A stretch of DNA of 64,000 nt from Streptomyces albus subsp. albus (lineage in GTDB: Bacteria; Actinomycetota; Actinomycetes; Streptomycetales; Streptomycetaceae): contig NZ_JODR01000016.1 of assembly GCF_000725885.1 (NCBI RefSeq), positions 248,001-312,000 of the forward strand, in the 5' to 3' direction. Position 1 is the first letter of the stretch. Each line of letters begins with the position of its first letter. Below the pieces are notes generated by a model. It searched no databases and was not told the DNA's origin. It worked only from the letters and a program-made list of their open reading frames with translations. Shown here in pieces: positions 9,955 through 19,052 of this stretch. The position numbers and the translations under genes were made by a program.

Positions 9955-10380
9955 TCAGAACTCGCCGACCGGCTGGGCCGATTCCGCGACCCCCGGGTCC
10001 CGCCGCGATCCGTTCACCGGGCCGGGCTCCCGGGGCGGTCCCGCGCCGTCCGCGTCCTCGCCCGGCTCGGGAGCCGTCTCCTGCGGGCCGGTCACCAGCC
10101 GGTTGCGGGCCCGGCCCAGCAGCTCCTCGCGCTCGTCCTCGGTGAGCCCGCCCCATACACCGTAGGGCTCGCGGACCTGGAGGGCGTGCGCCGCGCACTC
10201 CGCGCGCACGGGGCAGCGCATGCACACCTCCTTCGCGGAGGCCTCCCGCGCGCTGCGGGCGGCGCCGCGCTCCCCCTCGGGGTGGAAGAACAGCGAACTG
10301 TCCACGCCCCGGCACGCGGCCAGTAGCTGCCAGTCCCACAGATCCGCGTTGGGTCCAGGAAGGCGGGAGAAGTCTGCCAT
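9955..10380 (-). CDS. whiD: WhiD, WhiB-like [4Fe-4S] regulator of sporulation
   Basis: A 141-residue Wbl protein. Cys23, Cys53, Cys56 and Cys62 (C-x29-C-x2-C-x5-C) are the cluster ligands, GVWGG at 74-78 is the family turn motif, and the basic RARNRL follows. The sequence MADFSRLPGPNADLWDWQLLAACRGVDSSLFF matches, from memory, S. coelicolor WhiD, which is needed for late spore maturation and contacts the principal sigma factor. Its position next to bldM supports this. GGAGAG precedes the ATG at 10380. After the basic region there is a roughly 40-residue Pro/Glu/Gly-rich tail, longer than in the coelicolor protein as I recall it. The gene is convergent with the LysR gene. Confidence 0.9.
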   Translation of the reverse strand: MADFSRLPGPNADLWDWQLLAACRGVDSSLFFHPEGERGAARSAREASAKEVCMRCPVRAECAAHALQVREPYGVWGGLTEDEREELLGRARNRLVTGPQETAPEPGEDADGAGPPREPGPVNGSRRDPGVAESAQPVGEF

Positions 10381-10592
10381 CGCGTCTCTCCAGAGTGCTG
10401 CTGGGGGGTGCTCTGTCACTCGTGCGTAAATATGACTCTTTCGCGAATTTAGCGAGCGAACCCGCAAAACGGAAGAAATGCAGCTAAATAGGGCACCGCA
10501 GGAGAGAAGGTGCGCCCCGCGGTTCGAAGACGCGATGTTGCTGCTCTGTGCACGGTTGCTCACGTAGAGTGCTGAAAGCGGTACCGGGAAGC

Positions 10593-10620
10593 CGTAACTC
10601 TTTCGGGTGACCGTCGTTGA
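10593..10620 (+). promoter_or_regulatory. bldM promoter, sigma-BldN type
   Basis: CGTAAC (10593-10598), exactly 16 bases, then CGTTGA (10615-10620) reproduces the sigma-BldN consensus described for bldMp1. It lies 128 bases upstream of the bldM start in the 368-bp whiD-bldM divergent region, which also holds a near-palindromic AT-richer stretch around 10430-10480. Confidence 0.85.
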
Positions 10621-10748
10621 GAGAGCGAAAGCGATTGACTCCGAACGGCCTGGGCACGGACGACCGAGGCCGTCAATCGCGCAGGTGACGATTCTTCTTC
10701 AGCAGCCTGGAGGCTCAAGGTGATGCGCATCAGCAGCGGAGGGCGGTC

Positions 10749-11360
10749 ATGACATCCGTCCTCGTATGCGACGACTCCCCGCTCGCCCGAGAGGCCCTGC
10801 GCCGCGCGGTCGCGACCGTGCCCGGCGTCGAGCGTGTGACGACGGCGGCCAACGGCGAGGAAGTCCTCCGCCGCTGGGGCGCCGACCGGTCCGACCTGAT
10901 CCTGATGGATGTCCGGATGCCCGGCCTGGGCGGAGTGGAGACCGTGCGCCGGCTGCTCTCCGCCGACCCCGGCGCCCGCATCATCATGCTGACGGTGGCC
11001 GAGGACCTCGACGGCGTGGCACTGGCCGTCGCCGCAGGTGCCCGCGGCTACCTCCACAAGGACGCGTCCCGCGCCGAACTGCGCGCGACCGTCACCCAGG
11101 CGCTCGCCGACCCCACGTGGCGGCTCGCGCCCCGGCGGCTGCGCTCCGCCGAGATGGGCGCGGCGCCCACCCTCACCGCGCGGGAGATCCAGGTACTGGA
11201 GGGGATGAGCCACGGGCGGTCCAACGCCGAGATCGGGCGCGAACTCTTCCTCTCCGAGGACACCGTCAAGACCCACGCCAGGCGGCTCTTCAAGAAGCTC
11301 GGCGCCTCCGACCGCGCACACGCGGTGGCGCTCGGCTTCCGCTGGGGCCTCGTCCGCTAG
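10749..11360 (+). CDS. bldM: BldM, orphan response regulator of aerial development
   Basis: A 203-residue protein with a receiver domain (1-120) and a C-terminal LuxR/NarL-type helix-turn-helix (about 135-200; SNAEIGRELFLSEDTVKTHARRLFKKL). Asp8, Asp9 and Asp54 of the acidic pocket are present, but no sensor kinase is adjacent. BldM is an atypical regulator that works as a homodimer or a heterodimer with WhiI. GGAGGG lies 5 bases before the ATG. The sigma-BldN-type promoter upstream and the divergent whiD gene fit the known developmental locus. Confidence 0.95.
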   Translation: MTSVLVCDDSPLAREALRRAVATVPGVERVTTAANGEEVLRRWGADRSDLILMDVRMPGLGGVETVRRLLSADPGARIIMLTVAEDLDGVALAVAAGARGYLHKDASRAELRATVTQALADPTWRLAPRRLRSAEMGAAPTLTAREIQVLEGMSHGRSNAEIGRELFLSEDTVKTHARRLFKKLGASDRAHAVALGFRWGLVR

Positions 11361-11654
11361 TCCGGTGCGGGGCGCCCGGCGGTGGACGGCCCGTCGTCCC
11401 GGCCGCCCGGGCCGCCCGGACCACCCGGACCACCCGTTCCGCCCGGGCCGCACCCGCCGCCCGTCCCGCCTGGGCCGAAGCCCGCTCGTCGGTGTCCGGA
11501 AACGGTCGTGGGCGGGTGGGACGGCGGCCCCCGGCCGGGGCCAAGTTCCCGTGGTCCCTCCCGCGGCATCCGGGAAATCCCGCGGGTGTCGCATGCTTGT
11601 TGTATGGAGTTCCTCGGGGACCGGTCGGTCAGGCGTGAGGGGAGGGCGTGGAAC
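11361..11654. other. bldM-shbA intergenic region (294 bp)
   Basis: A Gly/Pro-coding-like GC run with repeated CCCGGACCA units (11400-11450) is followed by more ordinary sequence. A possible -10 (TGTATG, 11601-11606) lies about 50 bases before the chosen shbA start. No gene is supported. Confidence 0.4.
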
Positions 11655-12452
11655 ATGAGGGCCAGTGCTCCTGCTCATAACGCTTCGGCTCACATCCACG
11701 GACGCGGTGCGGCGGACCGCCCGGCGTCGGTGCACCATGGACCGATGCGCGACGAGGAGAACGGACCGCCGCCCGGGGCCGCCTCCGGCCAGGGTGCCGT
11801 CGTCGCGGCCACCGACAGCACCGCTGCCGACGGTGCCGCGGAGACCGCCGTGGGCGGTGCGGACACGGCGGGTGGGGCCGACACGACACAGGTCGCGACG
11901 GTCAGCCAGCTCGTCCAGCGTGCCGTCGAGGGCGACCGCCAGGCCACCCACGACCTGCTCGCCCATGTGCACCCGCTCGCCCTGCGCTACTGCCGCACCC
12001 GGCTGACGCGGCTGCCCGGCGACGCCCGGCACTTCGTCGACGACCTCGCGCAGGAGGTGTGCATCGCGGTGCTGTGCGCCCTGCCGCGCTACCGCGACAC
12101 CGGGAAGCCGTTCGAGGCGTTCGTCGTCGCCATCGCCCAGCACAAGGTCGCCGACCTCCAGCGGGCCGCCATGCGCGGGCCCGGCTCGACGGCCGTGCCC
12201 TCGGACGAGATGCCCGAGCGGCCCGACGATTCGCTCGGCCCCGAGGAGCGGGCGCTGCTGAGCAGCGACGCCGAGTGGGCCAAGAAACTCCTCGCCAATC
12301 TGCCCGAACACCAGCGCGAGCTGGTGCTGCTGCGCGTCGCCGTCGGGCTGACGGCGGAGGAGACGGGACAGATGCTGGGCATGTCGCCCGGAGCGGTGCG
12401 CGTCGCCCAGCACCGGGCGCTCAGCCGGCTGCGGGCACTGGCCGAGCAGTGA
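11655..12452 (+). CDS. shbA: ECF sigma factor ShbA
   Basis: A 265-residue sigma-70-family protein with only regions 2 and 4. Region 2 is [34 protein letters not shown] and region 4 is [45 protein letters not shown]. The position between bldM and guaB is that of shbA, the ECF factor that drives transcription of the principal sigma gene hrdB in Streptomyces. There is no anti-sigma gene next to it. The start is uncertain: ATG 11655 has GGAGG 9 bases upstream and gives an Ala/Gly-rich N-terminal extension of about 80 residues. ATG 11604 and ATG 11745 are alternatives. Confidence 0.85.
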   Translation: MRASAPAHNASAHIHGRGAADRPASVHHGPMRDEENGPPPGAASGQGAVVAATDSTAADGAAETAVGGADTAGGADTTQVATVSQLVQRAVEGDRQATHDLLAHVHPLALRYCRTRLTRLPGDARHFVDDLAQEVCIAVLCALPRYRDTGKPFEAFVVAIAQHKVADLQRAAMRGPGSTAVPSDEMPERPDDSLGPEERALLSSDAEWAKKLLANLPEHQRELVLLRVAVGLTAEETGQMLGMSPGAVRVAQHRALSRLRALAEQ

Positions 12453-14123
<1,671 letters not shown>

Positions 14124-14142
14124 GCGCCGGGCACGGTGCCAG

Positions 14143-14168
14143 GCCCGCGGCCCTCACCGGCCGCGGGC
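14143..14168 (+). terminator. guaB terminator
   Basis: A perfect 10-bp stem (GCCCGCGGCC / GGCCGCGGGC) with a 6-base loop lies 20 bases after the guaB stop. It separates guaB from guaB3, which has its own likely -10 (GATACT, 14182-14187). Confidence 0.8.
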
Positions 14169-14222
14169 TTCGGCGTGTCCGCGATACTGGGTCGCGGCAC
14201 AACAGAGTGAGAGGCAGTAGAC

Positions 14223-15338
14223 GTGACTGAGATCGAGATCGGGCGCGGCAAGCGCGGGCGGCAGGCGTTCGCCTTCGACGACATCGCCGTGGTGCCCAGC
14301 AGGCGCACCCGCGACCCGAAGGAGGTCTCGATCGCCTGGCAGATCGACGCCTACCGCTTCGAGCTGCCGTTCCTCGCCGCCCCCATGGACTCGGTCGTCT
14401 CCCCCCGTACGGCCATCCGCATCGGCGAGATGGGCGGCCTCGGCGTCCTCAACCTCGAAGGGCTGTGGACCCGCTACGAGGACCCCGAACCGCTCCTCGC
14501 GGAGATCGCCGAACTCGACGAGGCCACGGCCAACCGCCGGATGCAGGAGATCTACGCCGAGCCGATCAAGGAAGAGCTGATCGGACAGCGGATCAAGGAA
14601 GTCCGCGACTCCGGCGTCGTGACGGCCGCCGCGCTGTCGCCCGGCCGCACCGCGCAGTTCTCCAAGGCCGTCGTGGACGCCGGCGTGGACCTGTTCGTCA
14701 TCCGCGGCACCACCGTCTCCGCCGAGCACGTCTCCAGCGCGGCCGAACCGCTCAACCTCAAGCAATTCATCTACGAACTGGACGTCCCGGTGATCGTCGG
14801 CGGCTGCGCCACCTACACCGCCGCCCTCCACCTGATGCGGACCGGCGCCGCCGGCGTGCTCGTCGGCTTCGGCGGCGGCGCCGCGCACACCACCCGCAAC
14901 GTGCTGGGCATCCAGGTGCCGATGGCCACCGCCGTCGCCGACGTCGCCGCCGCCCGGCGCGACTACATGGACGAGTCCGGCGGCCGGTACGTCCACGTCA
15001 TCGCCGACGGCGGTGTCGGCTGGTCCGGCGACCTGCCCAAGGCCATCGCCTGCGGCGCGGACGCCGTGATGATGGGCTCGCCGCTGGCCCGGGCCACCGA
15101 TGCGCCCGGAAAGGGCCACCACTGGGGCATGGAAGCCGTCCACCTCGATGTGCCGCGCGGCCGACGCGTCGACCTCGGCGCGGTCGGCACCCTGGAGGAG
15201 ATCCTCCTGGGCCCCTCCCACACCCCCGACGGCTCCATGAACTTCTTCGGAGCCCTGCGAAGGGCCATGGCCACCACGGGCTACTCCGAACTGAAGGAGT
15301 TCCAGCGAGTGGAAGTAACGGTAGCCCGCTCCCGCTGA
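14223..15338 (+). CDS. guaB3: GuaB3-type IMP dehydrogenase paralogue without CBS domains
   Basis: A 371-residue TIM-barrel protein of the IMPDH/GMP-reductase family. It lacks the CBS insert. In the loop that corresponds to [11 protein letters not shown] it reads GFGGGAAHTTR, so the catalytic Cys is replaced by His. Canonical IMPDH chemistry is therefore unlikely. Actinobacterial GuaB3 proteins are conserved beside guaB but are not the essential IMPDH, and their role is unresolved. The GTG start follows GAGAGG. Both the phosphate-binding region (MGSPLARA) and the barrel are otherwise intact. Confidence 0.85.
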   Translation: MTEIEIGRGKRGRQAFAFDDIAVVPSRRTRDPKEVSIAWQIDAYRFELPFLAAPMDSVVSPRTAIRIGEMGGLGVLNLEGLWTRYEDPEPLLAEIAELDEATANRRMQEIYAEPIKEELIGQRIKEVRDSGVVTAAALSPGRTAQFSKAVVDAGVDLFVIRGTTVSAEHVSSAAEPLNLKQFIYELDVPVIVGGCATYTAALHLMRTGAAGVLVGFGGGAAHTTRNVLGIQVPMATAVADVAAARRDYMDESGGRYVHVIADGGVGWSGDLPKAIACGADAVMMGSPLARATDAPGKGHHWGMEAVHLDVPRGRRVDLGAVGTLEEILLGPSHTPDGSMNFFGALRRAMATTGYSELKEFQRVEVTVARSR

Positions 15339-15353
15339 CCCCACTGAGGACAC

Positions 15354-15640
15354 CCGTCGAGTCGGGGGCTGGGGGTCCCCCCGGACGGAGTCTGGGGGAG
15401 GAGCCGCCCCAACGCCCGTCCGGCGAGGACCGGGGGTTTGGGGGCAGAGCCCCCAACAAATGGGGGAGCAAGGGGCCGGAGGCCCCAGCCACTGGGATAA
15501 GGGCCCCACCCAATGGGGGGAGGACAGGGGCTGAGCCCCCAGCCACCGGGACGAGGGCCCCACCCATGGGGGAGGAAGAGGCGAAGGCCCCAGCCACAGG
15601 GCGGCGCCAGAGGGCTGAGCCCCCGGCCAAAGGGGGGCTG
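15354..15640. repeat. Streptomyces-type intergenic G/C hairpin repeats
   Basis: This stretch holds at least five variants of a G-run/short-loop/C-run hairpin, for example TTTGGGGGCAGAGCCCCCAA and GGGGCTGAGCCCC. Several are joined by the short element AGCCACNGGGA. Such arrays are common between convergent Streptomyces genes. They can act as bidirectional terminators for guaB3 and the dehydrogenase homologue. No gene is seen. Confidence 0.75.
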
Positions 15641-16903
15641 TCACAACCGGTGCGCCGCACCAGTGGGACTCGCACCACGGGTATCAAGAAGAAGCTGAGC
15701 CTTCGCAGCAAGCCCCTGCAGATCGTAAACACGATGGTTCTGCAACAGCAGAGTGAGGTCCGCAGCCGCGGCGGCGTCATAGAGGGAGTCCGCCCGCGGC
15801 ACCGGCTGCCCCGCAACCCGCCACTGCGGCACATAGGGGTCGTGGTAACTCAACTGCGCCCCCAGTTCCTTGAGCCGCGCGGCGACTTCCCGCGCGGGTG
15901 CCCCCTCCTGACTGGCGAGGTCGGGTTTGTAGGTCACCCCAAGCAGCAGGATGCGCGCGCCCCGCGCGGATTTGCCGTGTTCGTTGAGCAGGGTGGCCGC
16001 GCGCTGTGAGACGTACCGGGGCATGCGTTCGTTGACTTCCTGGGCGAGTTCGACCATCCGCAGCGGGTAGCCCGGTGAACGCCTGTGGAAGGCGAGGTAG
16101 TTGGGGTCCACAGGAACCCCGGGTCCGCCGACGCCGGGGCCGGGCCGGAAGGACTGGAAGCCGAAGGGTTTGGTCTCGGCGCAGCGGACGACGTCCCACA
16201 GGTCGATGCCGAGGTCGTGGCAGAAGACGGCCATCTCGTTCATCAGTGCGATGTTGATGTGCCGGTAGTTGGTCTCCAGCAGTTTGGTGGTCTCGGCCTC
16301 GCGCGGTCCGCGTGCGCGGACGACCTTCTCGGTGAGCCGCCCGTAGAACGCGGCGGCGGCCTCGGTGCAGGCGGGGGTGAGGCCGCCGATGACTTTGGGG
16401 ATGGTGCCGTAGGTGTGGCCGCGGTTGCCGGGGTCTACCCGGGTGGGGGAACAGGCGAGGTGGAAATCGCGGCCGGCCCGCAGTCCGGAGCCCTCCTCCA
16501 GCAGGGGGCGGACGATGTCCTCGGTGCAGCCGGGGTGGACGGCTGATTCGACGATCACGGTGGTGCGGGGGCGCAGCCGGGTGGCGAGGGTGCGCGCGGC
16601 GGTGCGCACAGCGCTCATGTCGGGCGCGCGGTGGGGGCCGAGCGCGGTGGGGGCGCAGATCACGGCGGTGCGTACGCGGCCGAGGACGGCGGGATCGGTG
16701 CCGGCCCGGAATCCTTTGGCGAGCATCCGCCGGATCTCGGCGGCGGTCAGGCCGGCGTCGCTCGGGGGGCGACCGGCGCCGATGTCGGCGACGGTGGTCT
16801 CGTCGGGGTCGTAGCCGATGGTGCCGATTCCGTTCGCCGTGGCGGCCTGGGCGAGCGGCAGCCCCGAATGGGCGAGTCCCAGCACGGCGAGATCTGCGGG
16901 CAT
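15641..16903 (-). CDS. UDP-sugar dehydrogenase homologue lacking the catalytic cysteine (probable pseudoenzyme)
   Basis: A 420-residue member of the UDP-glucose/GDP-mannose/UDP-ManNAc 6-dehydrogenase family with all three domains: N-terminal Rossmann, central helical domain and C-terminal UDP-binding domain (ILLLGVTYKPD). The active-site motif GGHCIPVDP reads GGPGVPVDP here, so both the His and the nucleophilic Cys are gone. The NAD motif GLGYVG reads GLAHSG. The central Lys (ETTKLLETNYRHINIAL) remains. Four-electron oxidation through a thioester is not possible without the Cys, so it is probably a regulator or a differently acting enzyme (inference). It is divergent from glpD. Confidence 0.85.
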   Translation of the reverse strand: MPADLAVLGLAHSGLPLAQAATANGIGTIGYDPDETTVADIGAGRPPSDAGLTAAEIRRMLAKGFRAGTDPAVLGRVRTAVICAPTALGPHRAPDMSAVRTAARTLATRLRPRTTVIVESAVHPGCTEDIVRPLLEEGSGLRAGRDFHLACSPTRVDPGNRGHTYGTIPKVIGGLTPACTEAAAAFYGRLTEKVVRARGPREAETTKLLETNYRHINIALMNEMAVFCHDLGIDLWDVVRCAETKPFGFQSFRPGPGVGGPGVPVDPNYLAFHRRSPGYPLRMVELAQEVNERMPRYVSQRAATLLNEHGKSARGARILLLGVTYKPDLASQEGAPAREVAARLKELGAQLSYHDPYVPQWRVAGQPVPRADSLYDAAAAADLTLLLQNHRVYDLQGLAAKAQLLLDTRGASPTGAAHRL

Positions 16904-17126
16904 GACAGCGGTCTTCCCTTTCCCTTGTCGTCCCGGTTCCGTCCCCGGGCAGCACCGGGAGTGGCGAGCGGCGCAGATTAAGGTTAAGAGCCCATATGAC
17001 AGACAAGTCGGATTGCGCGCTCAGCAGGGCCGACGATCGGCCAAAGTCGCGGGAATGGGGGACCATCGTCAGGGGGACCACGGGGGCGGTGTCCGAGGAA
17101 CGGCACGAGCACCATGGGAGGCGACA

Positions 17127-18833
17127 GTGAGGACAGCGGCACTGGGACCGAAGCAGCGCGCCGGGGCGCTGGCGAGGATGGCCGAGACCGAGCTGGACGT
17201 GCTGGTGGTCGGCGGCGGCATCGTCGGCGCCGGTACGGCGCTGGACGCTGTCACCCGCGGCCTGTCCACGGCGATCGTGGAGGCGCGGGACTGGGCTTCG
17301 GGCACCTCCAGCCGGTCCAGCAAGCTCATCCACGGCGGTCTGCGCTATCTGGAGATGCTGGATTTCGCACTGGTGCGCGAGGCGCTCAAGGAACGCGGGC
17401 TGCTGCTGGAGCGGCTGGCGCCGCATCTGGTCAAGCCGGTGCCGTTCCTCTATCCGCTGCGGCACCGCGGCTGGGAGCGGCTGTACGCGGGCACGGGCGT
17501 GGCGATGTACGACGTCATGTCCGTCTCCTCGGGCCACGGCCGGGGTCTGCCCACGCACCGTCACCTCTCGCGCCGTCATGCCCTGCGGGTGGCGCCCGCG
17601 TTGCGCAAGGACGCGCTGGTGGGGGCGCTCCAGTACTACGACGCGCAGGTGGACGACGCCCGCTTCGTGGCGACCCTGGTGCGGACCGCCGCGGAGTACG
17701 GCGCGCTGGCGGCCAACCGTGCGCGGGTGGTGGGTTTCCTGCGCGAGGGCGAACGGGTCGTCGGGGCGCGCATCGAGGACCTGGAGCTGGGCGGTGAGTA
17801 CGAGGTGCGGGCCCGTCAGGTCGTCAACGCGACCGGCGTGTGGACGGACGACACCCAGGGGCTGATCGCCGAGCGCGGCCAGTTCCACGTACGGGCCTCC
17901 AAGGGCATCCACCTGGTGGTGCCCAAGGACCGCATCAACTCCTCGACGGGCCTGATTCTCCGTACGGAGAAGAGCGTGCTGTTCGTCATCCCGTGGGGCC
18001 GCCATTGGATCATCGGCACCACGGACACCGACTGGGACCTGGACAAGGCGCATCCGGCGGCGTCCAGTGCCGACATCGACTATCTGCTCGACCACGTCAA
18101 CTCCGTGCTGGCGGTGCCGTTGACGCGGGACGACGTGGAGGGGGTGTACGCGGGGCTGCGGCCCCTGCTGGCGGGCGAGTCGGAGGCGACGAGCAAGCTG
18201 TCGCGGGAGCACACCGTCGCGCATCCGGTGCCGGGGCTGGTCGTCATCGCGGGCGGCAAGTACACGACGTACCGGGTGATGGCCAAGGACGCGGTGGACG
18301 AGGCGGTGCACGGGCTGGACCACCGGGTGGCGGAGTGCGTGACGGAGGAGGTGCGGCTGGCCGGCGCCGAGGGCTACCACGCGTTGTGGAACGGCCGGGC
18401 GCGCCTGGCGCAGCGGGCCGGTCTGCACGTGGCGCGGGTGGAGCATCTGCTGGGCCGCTACGGGTCGATGACCGAAGAGGTGCTCGATCTGATCGCCGAG
18501 GACCCCCGGCTGGGCGAGCCGTTGCCGGCGGCGGACGACTACCTCAAGGCGGAGGTCGTCTACGCCTGTACGCACGAGGGGGCCCGCCATCTGGACGACG
18601 TTCTGACGCGCCGTACCCGCATCTCCATCGAGACCTTCGACCGGGGTACGCTCAGCGCCCGCGAGTGCGCCGATCTGATGGCCCCGGTACTCGGCTGGGA
18701 CGCGGATCAGATCGAGCGTGAGGTCGAACACTACGAGAAGCGGGTCGAGGCCGAGCGTGAATCACAGCTCCAGCCCGACGACCAGACGGCGGACGCGGCG
18801 CGGCTGGGAGCGCCCGACATCGTCCCTGTGTAG
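17127..18833 (+). CDS. glpD: Glycerol-3-phosphate dehydrogenase (FAD-dependent, aerobic)
   Basis: A 568-residue membrane-associated flavoenzyme that oxidises sn-glycerol 3-phosphate to dihydroxyacetone phosphate and feeds electrons to the quinone pool. The FAD motif VVGGGIVGAGTALDA is at about residues 24-38, followed by SGTSSRSSKLIHGGLRYLE, the family signature. The C-terminal DAO_C domain is complete. I chose GTG 17127 because GGGAGG precedes it and the N-terminus RTAALGPKQRAGAL matches family proteins. The 223 bases between this gene and the divergent dehydrogenase homologue hold its promoter. No glycerol-uptake genes are adjacent. Confidence 0.95.
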   Translation: MRTAALGPKQRAGALARMAETELDVLVVGGGIVGAGTALDAVTRGLSTAIVEARDWASGTSSRSSKLIHGGLRYLEMLDFALVREALKERGLLLERLAPHLVKPVPFLYPLRHRGWERLYAGTGVAMYDVMSVSSGHGRGLPTHRHLSRRHALRVAPALRKDALVGALQYYDAQVDDARFVATLVRTAAEYGALAANRARVVGFLREGERVVGARIEDLELGGEYEVRARQVVNATGVWTDDTQGLIAERGQFHVRASKGIHLVVPKDRINSSTGLILRTEKSVLFVIPWGRHWIIGTTDTDWDLDKAHPAASSADIDYLLDHVNSVLAVPLTRDDVEGVYAGLRPLLAGESEATSKLSREHTVAHPVPGLVVIAGGKYTTYRVMAKDAVDEAVHGLDHRVAECVTEEVRLAGAEGYHALWNGRARLAQRAGLHVARVEHLLGRYGSMTEEVLDLIAEDPRLGEPLPAADDYLKAEVVYACTHEGARHLDDVLTRRTRISIETFDRGTLSARECADLMAPVLGWDADQIEREVEHYEKRVEAERESQLQPDDQTADAARLGAPDIVPV

Positions 18834-19052
18834 CGGGGCGGGAGCCCGTCGCCGCGGTGCGCCGCGTGCGCTGGTGGGTCCCCGTTGGACTGGTCGTCCG
18901 GGCAGGGCCTGTTGGGCGTGTGAGCCCGGGTGAGAAGTGGTGGGGCTGTGGTGTAACTGTGCCGCCCCCGTACACGTCTTGTCAGGACGATGGTTCACAA
19001 TGAAGGCTCTGCCGGGGGCGGGCTCTCACGCAGAGGGGACACAAGGGGATTC
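18834..19052 (+). promoter_or_regulatory. Promoter region of the first Ser/Thr kinase gene
   Basis: TTGTCAGGA (18979-18987), 8 bases, then CACAAT (18996-19001) resembles the TTGTCRGTG-N8-TANNNT DNA-damage promoter architecture seen at the right end of the window, with a poor -10. The leader to the ATG is about 45 bases. The rest of the region has no clear feature. Confidence 0.4.
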
